From NCBI GenBank assembly GCA_947504605.1, contig CANNJE010000002.1, positions 1 to 64,000 of the forward strand: a DNA stretch of 64,000 nt, read 5' to 3'. Each line of letters begins with the position of its first letter. Position 1 is the stretch's first letter. Position numbers and translations under genes: made by a program. Below are positions 36,698 through 44,645 of this stretch, in pieces. The notes below the pieces were generated by a model. The model saw only the letters and a list, made by a program, of their open reading frames with translations, made no database searches and was not told where the DNA came from. Origin of the DNA: Chitinophagaceae bacterium. GTDB lineage: Bacteria > Bacteroidota > Bacteroidia > Chitinophagales > Chitinophagaceae.

Positions 36698-37849
36698 TCA
36701 CTTAACATTTATTAAGCGGTTAGCGGCTTCTTGTAATGTTTCTTCTTTTTTCGCAAAGCAAAAACGCAGTACTTTATTTTCTATTGCAATATTATAAAAT
36801 GCAGATACTGGAATCGTGGCAACGCCATATTCCTTAATAAGCCTTACCGCCAATTCTTTTTCAGTCTCTTCACTAATACCATCATAGCTGTATAGCTGAA
36901 AATAACTTCCATAAGAAGGTAAAGGTTTAAACTTGGTAGCTTTCATTGCTTCCATAAAATAATCTCTTTTCCCCTGCAAAAATTTTCCTAGTCCTAGGTA
37001 GGCTTCCTTATTTTTTATATATGCCGCCAGTGCAAACTGAGTTGGACTGTTACAGGTAAAACAATTAAACTGGTGCACTTTTCTAAATTCCTTCATCAAA
37101 GAAGGAGGCGCAATACAATAACCCATTTTCCATCCAGTACAGTGATAGGTTTTACCAAATGAAAAACACACAAAACTTCGTTCATACAATTCCGGGTATT
37201 TTAAAACAGACAAGTGTTCTTTATTATCAAATACAAGGTGTTCGTAAACTTCATCGCTGATAATAAAAATGCCTGTACCCAAAACCAATTCCGAAAGTTT
37301 TTTTAAATCGGCATCTTGCAGCAAAGCGCCCGAAGGGTTGTGAGGAGAGTTGATGATGATTGCCTTTGTCTTGGCATTTATCTTTTCTTTTACAAGATCC
37401 CAGTTTATGCTATAATCGGGATAAGAAAGAGAAATAGGGACTGCCACTCCGCCATTTATTTCAATATTGGGAATATAACTGTCGTATGCAGGTTCAAATA
37501 CAATTACTTCATCGCCTTTTTGTAATATGGTTGTAAACGCAGTATAAATAGCATAAGTTCCTCCGGGGGTTACGGTAATTTCATCGTTTGCGTCTATATC
37601 TGTATTATACAATTCCTTTACCTTTTCGGCTAAACCTTCCCGTAATGCAGGTAATCCATTCATGTGCACGTACTGGTTATGCCCTTTTTGCATCGCTTCA
37701 TTTACCAGATCTGTTATTGCACTATCCATTAAAAAGTCGGGGAAACCCTGGCCAAGATTGATAGCTTTATACTGCTGAGCCAGCACACTCATTTCTGTAA
37801 AAATAGTAGTACCTACGTTGGGAAGTTTGCTTTGTATAGTTGGTTTCAA
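36698..37849 (-). CDS. PLP-dependent aminotransferase, methionine/kynurenine aminotransferase type (YbdL-like)
   Basis: A 383-residue fold-type I aminotransferase. Family marks are INLGQGFPDF, VTPGGTYAIYTAF, PAYDSY, NSPHNPSGA, SDEVYEHLVFD, the PLP lysine in SFGKTYHCTGWKMGY, and the C-terminal LRFCFAKKEETL. The GWKMGY and FNCFTCNSPTQ segments fit the methionine aminotransferase/kynurenine transaminase branch. The start must be TTG at 37849: an in-frame stop lies a few codons upstream, no ATG lies between, and the residues after the TTG (KPTIQSKLPNVGTTIF) fit the family start. Confidence 0.88.
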   Translation of the reverse strand: MKPTIQSKLPNVGTTIFTEMSVLAQQYKAINLGQGFPDFLMDSAITDLVNEAMQKGHNQYVHMNGLPALREGLAEKVKELYNTDIDANDEITVTPGGTYAIYTAFTTILQKGDEVIVFEPAYDSYIPNIEINGGVAVPISLSYPDYSINWDLVKEKINAKTKAIIINSPHNPSGALLQDADLKKLSELVLGTGIFIISDEVYEHLVFDNKEHLSVLKYPELYERSFVCFSFGKTYHCTGWKMGYCIAPPSLMKEFRKVHQFNCFTCNSPTQFALAAYIKNKEAYLGLGKFLQGKRDYFMEAMKATKFKPLPSYGSYFQLYSYDGISEETEKELAVRLIKEYGVATIPVSAFYNIAIENKVLRFCFAKKEETLQEAANRLINVK

Positions 37850-37964
37850 ATTGAAAAGGCTTTAAATGCCTTATCAAAAATAATGGTTACTCGTTAAAAC
37901 CAGTTATCCTAGAAGTATTTATATGTTGTTCCGGTATACGCTAGTGGGTGTGTTTGTATTTTGC

Positions 37965-39047
37965 TTATAAAAATTTATCTCCTTTGCTTCTTTTAATTTC
38001 TGCCACATATTCTTTTATTTCCTGCTCTTTTTCTTTTTTGCAAATGAGTAAAACATCATTTGTATCTACTACTATAAAATCATCCAGCCCTTGCAACACA
38101 AGCAATTTATTGTTCCCAGCATGCACCATATTTTTGGTAGCATCAATCACCACTACATTTTCTCCTGTAACAGCGTTTCCCAGGTAATCTTTTTCGATGG
38201 TATCATATGTACTTTTCCACGTACCCAAATCACTCCAACCAAAATCTGAAGGAATTACATATACATTTTCCGCCTTTTCCATAATGCCATAATCTATTGA
38301 GATGTTTACACATTGTGGATATATTCTTTCCAGCGCTTCTGCTTCTTTTTCGGTGTTAAAAAGATTTTTTTCGATATCAAATACCTCATGCATTTCGGGC
38401 AACAAAAGCTCAAATGCTTTAATAATATTTTTTACCTGCCACACAAATATACCTGCGTTCCATAAAAAATCTCCGCTAGTGATAAATGTTTTAGCCAGTT
38501 CTAAATCGGGTTTTTCTGTGAATATTTTTACCTTAAAAACGTTTTCGCTTGCCGCAAATGATTCGTATTGTATATAACCATAGCCCGTGTTGGGATGATT
38601 GGGTTTTATGCCCAATGTAACAAGTGCCTTAACGTGCGAGGTAAAGTGTAAAGCGTCCTCACAGGTTTTTTTAAAACTATCTCTTTCTGTTATCAAATGA
38701 TCGGCAGGTGCGCATATTAAATTAGCGTTGGGATTTAACTGCATTAGTTTGTAAGAGATATAGGCAATGCAGGCTGCGGTATTTTTTCTGGAAGGCTCAC
38801 ATAAAATATTATCGGGATTGATTTCCGGTAGCTGATTAATAACAATCTCTTTGTATTGCAGAGAGGTAACGATATAAATATTTTCGGCAGGAATAAATTT
38901 AGCAAACCGATCGTAAGTAGCCTGAATTAAAGTGCGGCCGATGTTTAAAATATCCAAAAATTGTTTGGGGAAATCTGTGCGACTCATAGGCCAGAAACGG
39001 CTTCCTATACCGCCTGCCATAATGGCTATGTAATGATTCTTATTCAT
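37965..39047 (-). CDS. manC: Mannose-1-phosphate guanylyltransferase
   Basis: A 360-residue nucleotidyltransferase making GDP-mannose from mannose-1-phosphate and GTP. The pyrophosphorylase signature GGIGSRFWPMSRTDFPKQFL is at residues 12-31. ICAPADHLI and FTEKPDLELAKTF follow, then FLWNAGIFVW and the metal-site segment FGWSDLGTW. It lacks the C-terminal phosphomannose isomerase domain of long ManC forms. It lies 39 bp downstream of kdsD on the same strand. The mannan locus at 44-60 kb would produce mannose-1-phosphate, its substrate, although the two are not adjacent. Confidence 0.94.
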   Translation of the reverse strand: MNKNHYIAIMAGGIGSRFWPMSRTDFPKQFLDILNIGRTLIQATYDRFAKFIPAENIYIVTSLQYKEIVINQLPEINPDNILCEPSRKNTAACIAYISYKLMQLNPNANLICAPADHLITERDSFKKTCEDALHFTSHVKALVTLGIKPNHPNTGYGYIQYESFAASENVFKVKIFTEKPDLELAKTFITSGDFLWNAGIFVWQVKNIIKAFELLLPEMHEVFDIEKNLFNTEKEAEALERIYPQCVNISIDYGIMEKAENVYVIPSDFGWSDLGTWKSTYDTIEKDYLGNAVTGENVVVIDATKNMVHAGNNKLLVLQGLDDFIVVDTNDVLLICKKEKEQEIKEYVAEIKRSKGDKFL

Positions 39048-39086
39048 GATTAGATGGATGTCCCTAATTTAAAAGCTAAAATAAAT

Positions 39087-40052
39087 TTATATAATTCCTT
39101 CCCTTACCATATCCTGCAGGTGAAGAATACCAATATACTTTTTGTTTGTTATTGCTACAAGCTGGTTGATATTGTGTTGCCGCATTTTTTCCAGAGCAAT
39201 TACTGCCAGCTCCTCTGCTTCTATTGTTTTAGGCGTATTACTCATAATATCGTTTGCCGTAAGATTTATAAAAGAATCATATTTTTCGAGCATCCTTCTT
39301 ATATCTCCATCTGTAATAATTCCTATTACTTCTTCATTTTCATTTAAAACAGCTACAGCTCCCAGTCTTTTTCGGGTAATTTCCAGAATTGTTTCTTTTA
39401 TTGATGCGCCTGATTGTACACTGGGTTTTTCATGATGCATTACCAGATCCGCTACCCGTAAATATAATTTTTTACCCAATGCTCCTCCTGGATGATATTT
39501 GGCAAAGTCGGTAGATTTAAACCCCTTTGTTTCCATAAGACAAACGGCCAAAGCGTCGCCCATTACCATTTGTGCGGTAGTGCTGGTTGTGGGAGCAAGG
39601 TTATTGGGGCATGCTTCCTGTGTAACAGTTGTATTTATAATGATATCACTTTGCTGGGCAAGGTAAGATTGCATATTGCCCACCATCCCAATAAGGGTAT
39701 TTCCAAAATTTTTTAGCAATGGTGCCAGTACTTTTATCTCGGGACTATCACCACTTTTGCTGATTACCATTACAATATCATCGGGCTGAACCATACCCAG
39801 ATCACCATGTATGGCATCTGCCGCATGCATAAAAAGCGCAGGTGTTCCTGTGCTATTCATCGTAGCCGCAATCTTTTGAGCAACAATGGCACTTTTACCT
39901 ATTCCACTTATTACCAGCCGTCCCTTGCTTTCGGCAAGTAATTGAACTGCTTTTTCAAATGATTCATCAATAAAACCACTAAGACTGGCAATGGAAGTAG
40001 CCTGAAGGTCAATACTTTTTAAAGCGCTCGATATAATAGGATGTTTATTCAT
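39087..40052 (-). CDS. kdsD: Arabinose-5-phosphate isomerase KdsD (KpsF/GutQ family)
   Basis: A 321-residue enzyme converting ribulose-5-phosphate to arabinose-5-phosphate, the first step of Kdo synthesis. An SIS domain (residues 30-180) carries SGIGKSAIVAQKIAATMNSTG, HAADAIHGDLGMV and VISKSGDSPEI. Two CBS domains follow (MHHEKPSVQSGASIKETI, GIITDGDIRRML and the last 55 residues). Length and order match KdsD exactly. It is followed by manC. Confidence 0.95.
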   Translation of the reverse strand: MNKHPIISSALKSIDLQATSIASLSGFIDESFEKAVQLLAESKGRLVISGIGKSAIVAQKIAATMNSTGTPALFMHAADAIHGDLGMVQPDDIVMVISKSGDSPEIKVLAPLLKNFGNTLIGMVGNMQSYLAQQSDIIINTTVTQEACPNNLAPTTSTTAQMVMGDALAVCLMETKGFKSTDFAKYHPGGALGKKLYLRVADLVMHHEKPSVQSGASIKETILEITRKRLGAVAVLNENEEVIGIITDGDIRRMLEKYDSFINLTANDIMSNTPKTIEAEELAVIALEKMRQHNINQLVAITNKKYIGILHLQDMVREGII

Positions 40053-40065
40053 TTTTTCTACGGCG

Positions 40066-40096
40066 CAAACCTACTTTAATTCATTCACAATGCAAA
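40066..40096 (-). promoter_or_regulatory. Promoter of kdsD (-33/-7)
   Basis: On the minus strand: TTTG (40096-40093), 19 bp, TAGGTTTG (40073-40066). Both elements and the spacing match the Bacteroidota vegetative promoter. The ATG is 13 bp beyond the -7 box, so the leader would be about 10 nt. Confidence 0.65.
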
Positions 40097-40238
40097 GAAT
40101 AGAAATGTCAAAATAAGGGTACACATTAGCGCTTATGTGAAATAAATTTTTATTATAACTGTCAATTTTTAGTTATCTTAATAGGGAATTAACAGCTCTT
40201 CATAAGAAATGTTAAGAAATGATAACGATTCTAATCTG

Positions 40239-40270
40239 TTTGACATTACAAAACGTTTGAATTAACTTCG
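40239..40270 (+). promoter_or_regulatory. Probable promoter of recQ
   Basis: TTTG at 40239-40242, 20 bp, then TAACTTCG at 40263-40270, which differs from TAnnTTTG at one position. The recQ ATG is 69 bp further downstream. Confidence 0.5.
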
Positions 40271-40339
40271 CTTCCCTTTATGAAAAAACCATGGTACTTG
40301 GTATTGAATCATGTACTTTAACGAGATAGAGCATTAATT

Positions 40340-42634
40340 ATGGCTACCACAAAATCGGCATCTGGCACTGCAAAAAAAGTTGCTAGTAAAAAAAGCAGTT
40401 CCCTCAACAGTTCTGCAAAAAAAGTTACCCTTCCTATTAATACAGATCTTGCAGCACAACTGCAGGAGCAGTTTGGATTCGATGGATTTAAAGATCCACA
40501 GGAAGCCATTATACAAACTCTGTTATCGGGCAGAGATACTTTTGTAATCATGCCTACAGGCGGTGGCAAAAGTCTTTGTTACCAATTGCCGGCTGTAATA
40601 AGTCCGGGGGTTGCTATTGTGGTTTCTCCTCTTATTGCATTGATGAAAAATCAGGTAGACCTTGTTAGAAGTTATAGCAGCAAAGATGATGTAGCACATT
40701 TTTTAAACAGCACGCTCAACAAAGGACAACAAAAAATTGTAAAAGACGACCTGGTTGCAGGCCGTACCAAATTACTTTATGTAGCTCCGGAAACTTTGAC
40801 CAAGGAAGAAAATATCGATTTTTTTCGTGAGCTTGAAATATCCTTTTTTGCTGTAGATGAAGCGCATTGTATTTCTGAATGGGGCCACGATTTTAGACCA
40901 GAATACCGCCGGCTAAAAGAAATGATGGATATGATTAATCCCACTATACCTATCATTGCCCTCACTGCAACTGCAACACCTAAAGTGCAAAGTGATATTT
41001 TAAAAAATCTTGGCCTAAGGAGTCCCGAAATATTTATTTCTTCTTTTAACCGCCCTAACCTTTATTATGAAGTATTGCCAAAGGTAAATCTTGATCAAAC
41101 AAATAAAAGTATTGTAAGATTTATACAGCAACATAAAAACAAAAGCGGAATAATATATACCCTTAACCGCAAAACCACAGAAGAACTAGCGGCAATGCTT
41201 AATGCCAATGGTATTAGTGCTGTTGCCTACCATGCTGGGCTAGAAGCTAAGTTAAGAGCCCGCAGACAGGACCAATTCCTTAATGAAGAAGTACATGTAA
41301 TTGTTGCTACTATTGCTTTTGGAATGGGCATCGATAAACCAGATGTTCGTTTTGTTATTCATTATAACATTCCGAAGTCTATAGAAAATTATTATCAGGA
41401 AACTGGCCGTGCTGGAAGAGATGGTATGGAAGGAAAATGTATTCTTTATTATTCACACAAAGATGTAAGCAAGCTAGAACATCTGATGCGGGACAAACCA
41501 CTGAGCGAAAGAGAAGTCGGAGCTCAATTAATTAATGAAACTGTTTCTTATGCCGAAAGCAGTGTGTGTCGCCGCAAAACATTGTTGTATTATTTTGGCG
41601 AAGAATTTAATGATGAAAAAAGTTGTGGCCATTGCGACAACTGCCTGAATCCAAAAGAAAAAATTGAAGCAAAAGCGGATGCTATTACTGTTTTAAAAAC
41701 AGTGAAAGCCCTCGGCGAACAATTTGCTATTGAATATGTACTGCTAATACTTACTGGTAAAGCAACCCCACAAGTACAAATGTTCCGTCACGAAGCATTA
41801 GAGGTATTTGCTTCAGGCAATGATAAAGAACCACATTTTTGGAGCAGTTTGATTCGTCAAATGTTACTGGAAGGATTGCTGGAAAAAGATATCGTTGAAT
41901 ATGGCCTATTGAAGTTTACTAAAAAAGGGGAAGCCTTTTTAAAGAAACCAACTAGTTTTAAAATCGTACTTAATAATTTATTTGAAGATGCCAACGCTGA
42001 TGATGAAGCCAACGAACCTATAGGAGAGGCCAGTGGTGCAACAGATGAAAAACTTTTACAACTGTTGAAAGACCTTCGTAAAAAAGTTGCAAAAGAAAAA
42101 AATCTTCCGCCATTCGTTATTTTCCTTGAAAGTTCTTTAGAAGATATGGCCACTATGTATCCTACTTCGATGACTGAATTGGAAAAAATAAGTGGCGTAA
42201 GTAAAGGCAAATCTCTTCGGTATGGTAAACCTTTTCTTGATACTATTACAATGTATGTTGAAGAAAATGATATTATCAAACCCGATGATTTTGTGATGAA
42301 AAGTGTTGCCAATCGCAACAACAATAAAATATTTATTATTCAAAATGTAGATAAAAAAATTCCGCTGGAAACGATTGCAAAAACAAAAGACCTTCGGATT
42401 GATGAACTTTTGGAAGAAATGGAAACCATTGTAGCAAGCGGCACCAAACTTAATCTAAACTATGCCATCGATGAAATGGTGGATGAGTATGATCAGGAAG
42501 AGATTATTGAATACTTTAAAAGTTGCGAAACCTCTTCTTTACAGGTGGCACAGGAAGAACTTGCAGATAGCGATTTTAACTGGGAACAGTTAAAATTAAT
42601 GCGTATTAAGTTTTTGTGTGAATACGGAAACTAG
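40340..42634 (+). CDS. recQ: ATP-dependent DNA helicase RecQ
   Basis: A 764-residue 3'-5' helicase for recombination and replication repair. A basic, Lys/Ser-rich N-terminal tail of about 35 residues precedes the core. Core motifs are FGFDGFKDPQEAI, MPTGGGKSLCYQLPA (Walker A), VDEAHCISEWGHDFR (DExH), ALTATATP and GRAGRDG. The zinc-binding region follows with C..C..CGHCDNC. It ends with a winged-helix RQC domain, an HRDC domain (LRKKVAKEKNLPPFVIF to LEKISGVSKGKSLRYG) and about 110 further residues that resemble an extra helix-turn-helix region. It is intact and has its own promoter. Confidence 0.96.
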   Translation: MATTKSASGTAKKVASKKSSSLNSSAKKVTLPINTDLAAQLQEQFGFDGFKDPQEAIIQTLLSGRDTFVIMPTGGGKSLCYQLPAVISPGVAIVVSPLIALMKNQVDLVRSYSSKDDVAHFLNSTLNKGQQKIVKDDLVAGRTKLLYVAPETLTKEENIDFFRELEISFFAVDEAHCISEWGHDFRPEYRRLKEMMDMINPTIPIIALTATATPKVQSDILKNLGLRSPEIFISSFNRPNLYYEVLPKVNLDQTNKSIVRFIQQHKNKSGIIYTLNRKTTEELAAMLNANGISAVAYHAGLEAKLRARRQDQFLNEEVHVIVATIAFGMGIDKPDVRFVIHYNIPKSIENYYQETGRAGRDGMEGKCILYYSHKDVSKLEHLMRDKPLSEREVGAQLINETVSYAESSVCRRKTLLYYFGEEFNDEKSCGHCDNCLNPKEKIEAKADAITVLKTVKALGEQFAIEYVLLILTGKATPQVQMFRHEALEVFASGNDKEPHFWSSLIRQMLLEGLLEKDIVEYGLLKFTKKGEAFLKKPTSFKIVLNNLFEDANADDEANEPIGEASGATDEKLLQLLKDLRKKVAKEKNLPPFVIFLESSLEDMATMYPTSMTELEKISGVSKGKSLRYGKPFLDTITMYVEENDIIKPDDFVMKSVANRNNNKIFIIQNVDKKIPLETIAKTKDLRIDELLEEMETIVASGTKLNLNYAIDEMVDEYDQEEIIEYFKSCETSSLQVAQEELADSDFNWEQLKLMRIKFLCEYGN

Positions 42635-42673
42635 GCCTATAAGAAAGGTTTTTATTTGAGCGCAGTTCGAAAT

Positions 42674-42702
42674 AATGCCAATTCTCTTTTAGAATTGGCA
42701 TT
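42674..42702 (+). terminator. Terminator of recQ
   Basis: AATGCCAATTCT and AGAATTGGCATT form a perfect 12-bp stem around a 5-base loop, 40 bp after the recQ stop, with a modest T-rich tail. Confidence 0.8.
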
Positions 42703-42774
42703 TACTTTGATACTATTATAATTCTTTTTAAAGCCCTTAAATACTACTATATTTTAAACATAAATCAAATTAAT

Positions 42775-43815
42775 ATGAGCAATATTCATGCATATGCAAC
42801 AACAGCTGCCAATGCAGCTTTAGCTCCCTTCGAAATAACTCGCAGAGAGCCCGGAAGTCATGATGTACAGATAGAAATTCTGTATTGTGGCGTTTGCCAT
42901 TCTGATATTCATCAGGCACGGAACGAGTGGGGCAATTCTATTTATCCAATGGTACCCGGACATGAGATTGTGGGAAGAGTAACTGCAGTGGGAGATCATG
43001 TAAAAAAATTCAAAGTTGGAGATATGGCAGGTGTTGGTTGCCTCATAGATTCCTGTCGAACCTGCCCACAGTGTGCAGCCGGTGACGAACAGTTTTGCGA
43101 AAATGGTTCTACTGGAACTTATAATGGTATTGATAAAAATGGAGAAATAACTTATGGTGGCTACAGTAAACAAATTGTAGTAGACGAAAACTTTACTTTA
43201 CTCATTCCTGCAAATCTTGATATCAAAGCGGTAGCGCCATTACTATGTGCAGGTATTACTACATACTCACCCTTGCGCAGATGGAAAGTTGGTCCGGGGC
43301 AAAAAGTTGCTATTGTTGGTTTAGGTGGTCTTGGTCATATGGCTGTTAAACTTGCGGCTGCTTTTGGTGCAGAAGTAACAGTACTAAGTACATCCGATAA
43401 TAAAGAAGTGGATGCCAAAAGATTGGGAGCCCATCATTTTGTAAATAGTCGCAATGCAGAAAAAATGAAATCCCTCGCTGGTCATTTTGATTTTATCTTA
43501 AACACCGTTTCTGCTAAAAACGATTACAATGCTTTGTTGGGCTTATTACATACCAATGGAAGTATGGTGCTTGTAGGTGCTCCTGCAGAACCATCACAAA
43601 TAAGCGGATTCTCATTAATTATGGGCAGGCGTTCTATTGCAGGTTCATTAATAGGAGGATTAGCCGAAACTCAGGAAATGCTTGATTTTTGCGGAAAACA
43701 CAATATTACCAGTGATGTAGAAATGATATCAATAGATAAAATAAATGAAGCATATGAGCGCATTCTTAATGCAGATGTTAAGTACAGGTTTGTGATTGAT
43801 ATGGCTAGCTTATAA
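42775..43815 (+). CDS. Zinc-dependent alcohol dehydrogenase (YahK/cinnamyl-alcohol type)
   Basis: A 346-residue MDR-superfamily oxidoreductase. Catalytic zinc ligands are Cys in CGVCHSD and the GHE motif in PGHEIVG. The four structural-zinc cysteines lie in DSCRTCPQCAAGDEQFCENG. The nucleotide-binding motif is GLGGLGHMAVKLAAAFG, followed by TVLSTSDNK, where a serine at the end of the second strand suggests NADPH. It is closest to the broad-range aldehyde reductases of the YahK/AdhC/CAD group. Physiological substrate not evident. Monocistronic. Confidence 0.92.
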   Translation: MSNIHAYATTAANAALAPFEITRREPGSHDVQIEILYCGVCHSDIHQARNEWGNSIYPMVPGHEIVGRVTAVGDHVKKFKVGDMAGVGCLIDSCRTCPQCAAGDEQFCENGSTGTYNGIDKNGEITYGGYSKQIVVDENFTLLIPANLDIKAVAPLLCAGITTYSPLRRWKVGPGQKVAIVGLGGLGHMAVKLAAAFGAEVTVLSTSDNKEVDAKRLGAHHFVNSRNAEKMKSLAGHFDFILNTVSAKNDYNALLGLLHTNGSMVLVGAPAEPSQISGFSLIMGRRSIAGSLIGGLAETQEMLDFCGKHNITSDVEMISIDKINEAYERILNADVKYRFVIDMASL

Positions 43816-43829
43816 GTTAAGTGATGTGG

Positions 43830-43886
43830 GAGAGGCGATGTGGATAAGCAACTTGTAAAAATTGATTTTAGCCCACATCGCCTCTC
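43830..43886. repeat. Long perfect inverted repeat between the ADH gene and tRNA-Phe
   Basis: GAGAGGCGATGTGG (43830-43843) and its exact complement CCACATCGCCTCTC (43873-43886) are separated by 29 AT-rich bases. It begins 15 bp after the ADH stop. It could be the ADH terminator, but the loop is long and only a weak T-rich stretch follows. Confidence 0.75.
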
Positions 43887-43953
43887 TTGAATCTTTTATT
43901 GGTAATTGACAATCTATCTTCTAAAAAACTTTCTTATTTAAACAAAATCCCCT

Positions 43954-43961
43954 TATTTTTG
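43954..43961 (+). promoter_or_regulatory. Putative -7 box of tRNA-Phe
   Basis: TATTTTTG matches TAnnTTTG, 35 bp before the mature tRNA start, giving a 5' leader of about 30 nt for RNase P to remove. The -33 element is not clear. Confidence 0.45.
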
Positions 43962-43996
43962 CAACCCCGAAAGGGAATTGTACCAAAAGGTATGAT

Positions 43997-44069
43997 GGTG
44001 CGGTAGCTCAGTTGGTAGAGCAATGGACTGAAAATCCATGTGTCGCCGGTTCAATCCCGGCCCACACCA
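43997..44069 (+). tRNA. tRNA-Phe (anticodon GAA)
   Basis: A 73-nt cloverleaf. Acceptor GGTGCGG / CCACACC; D arm GCTC-AGTTGGTA-GAGC; anticodon stem ATGGA/TCCAT with loop CTGAAAA (anticodon GAA at 44030-44032); variable loop GTGTC; T arm GCCGG-TTCAATC-CCGGC; discriminator A at 44069. The full CCA tail is not encoded. The acceptor stem has one C-A mismatch at position 5:68. A terminator follows. Confidence 0.95.
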
Positions 44070-44083
44070 CAGTTTTAAAATAG

Positions 44084-44109
44084 CCCCGACAGTAATGTTG
44101 GGGTTTTTT
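44084..44109 (+). terminator. Terminator after tRNA-Phe
   Basis: CCCCGACA and TGTTGGGG (one G-T wobble) around the loop GTAA, followed by a T6 run, 14 bp after the tRNA end. Confidence 0.9.
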
Positions 44110-44218
44110 ATTGCTTTTATTTCCCTGTTATTGCGCTCTTAACAATAGTTTATCAATCTTCCATATTTCTTTTTCCCCTGCCGGGCATCATATAATGGAG
44201 CACTATAACAGCTCCAAA

Positions 44219-44545
44219 ATGAAAAATAGTACCACTAATCAGGAAATTTTACTGCTGCCGGCTACCAGTTTCTTTAATAAGGACTGGTGTGAAAAAAGTA
44301 ATCCTGAAAATTCAAAAAAACTTTCTCAAAAAGAGCAGCTCATTCAGCTTTGCTGGAATGGTGTGTTACCAGAACTTTTGCCGGAGATATGTGAAACCAC
44401 TAATGAGGCAAAACCACTTACACTTTGGGAAATAAACGAAACAGATAAACTGCTTGATTTGAGACTAGGAGAGTTGAATGAATTGATGAACAATGAGTGG
44501 TCAATCAATCCATATGTTTTTATGGCAATGGCAACCTTGAATTAA
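44219..44545 (+). CDS. Small hypothetical protein
   Basis: About 108 residues from the ATG at 44219 (MKNSTTNQEI). Earlier in-frame ATGs at 44111 and 44195 exist, but the first overlaps the tRNA terminator. It has no signal peptide or membrane segment. Acidic and rich in Trp/Leu (LIQLCWNGVLPELLPEI, LTLWEINETDKLLDLRLG, then PYVFM). I recall similar roughly 100-residue proteins in other Chitinophagaceae but know no function. It stands alone between two terminators. Confidence 0.6.
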   Translation: MKNSTTNQEILLLPATSFFNKDWCEKSNPENSKKLSQKEQLIQLCWNGVLPELLPEICETTNEAKPLTLWEINETDKLLDLRLGELNELMNNEWSINPYVFMAMATLN

Positions 44546-44576
44546 AATAAACAGAAAAATAATTTTTTAAAATAAA

Positions 44577-44603
44577 AAAGGGAAGTCTAATAGATTTCCC
44601 TTT
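44577..44603. terminator. Bidirectional terminator between the hypothetical gene and dctA
   Basis: AAAGGGAA and TTCCCTTT pair perfectly, with A and T runs on either side, between two convergent genes. Confidence 0.8.
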
Positions 44604-44645
44604 CTTATTTTGATGGATCGAATATGTTATAAAAATATTGCCCAC

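Noticed and set aside
40280..40321. 13-codon ORF (MKKPWYLVLNHVL) in the recQ leader, possible leader peptide
   Set aside because: It is too short to judge, has no run of regulatory codons and no attenuator hairpin follows. Probably chance.
41857..42324. 155-codon open frame antisense to recQ
   Set aside because: It lies wholly inside recQ, with serine/phenylalanine-rich composition typical of the antisense of lysine/glutamate-rich coding sequence. No start context or family.
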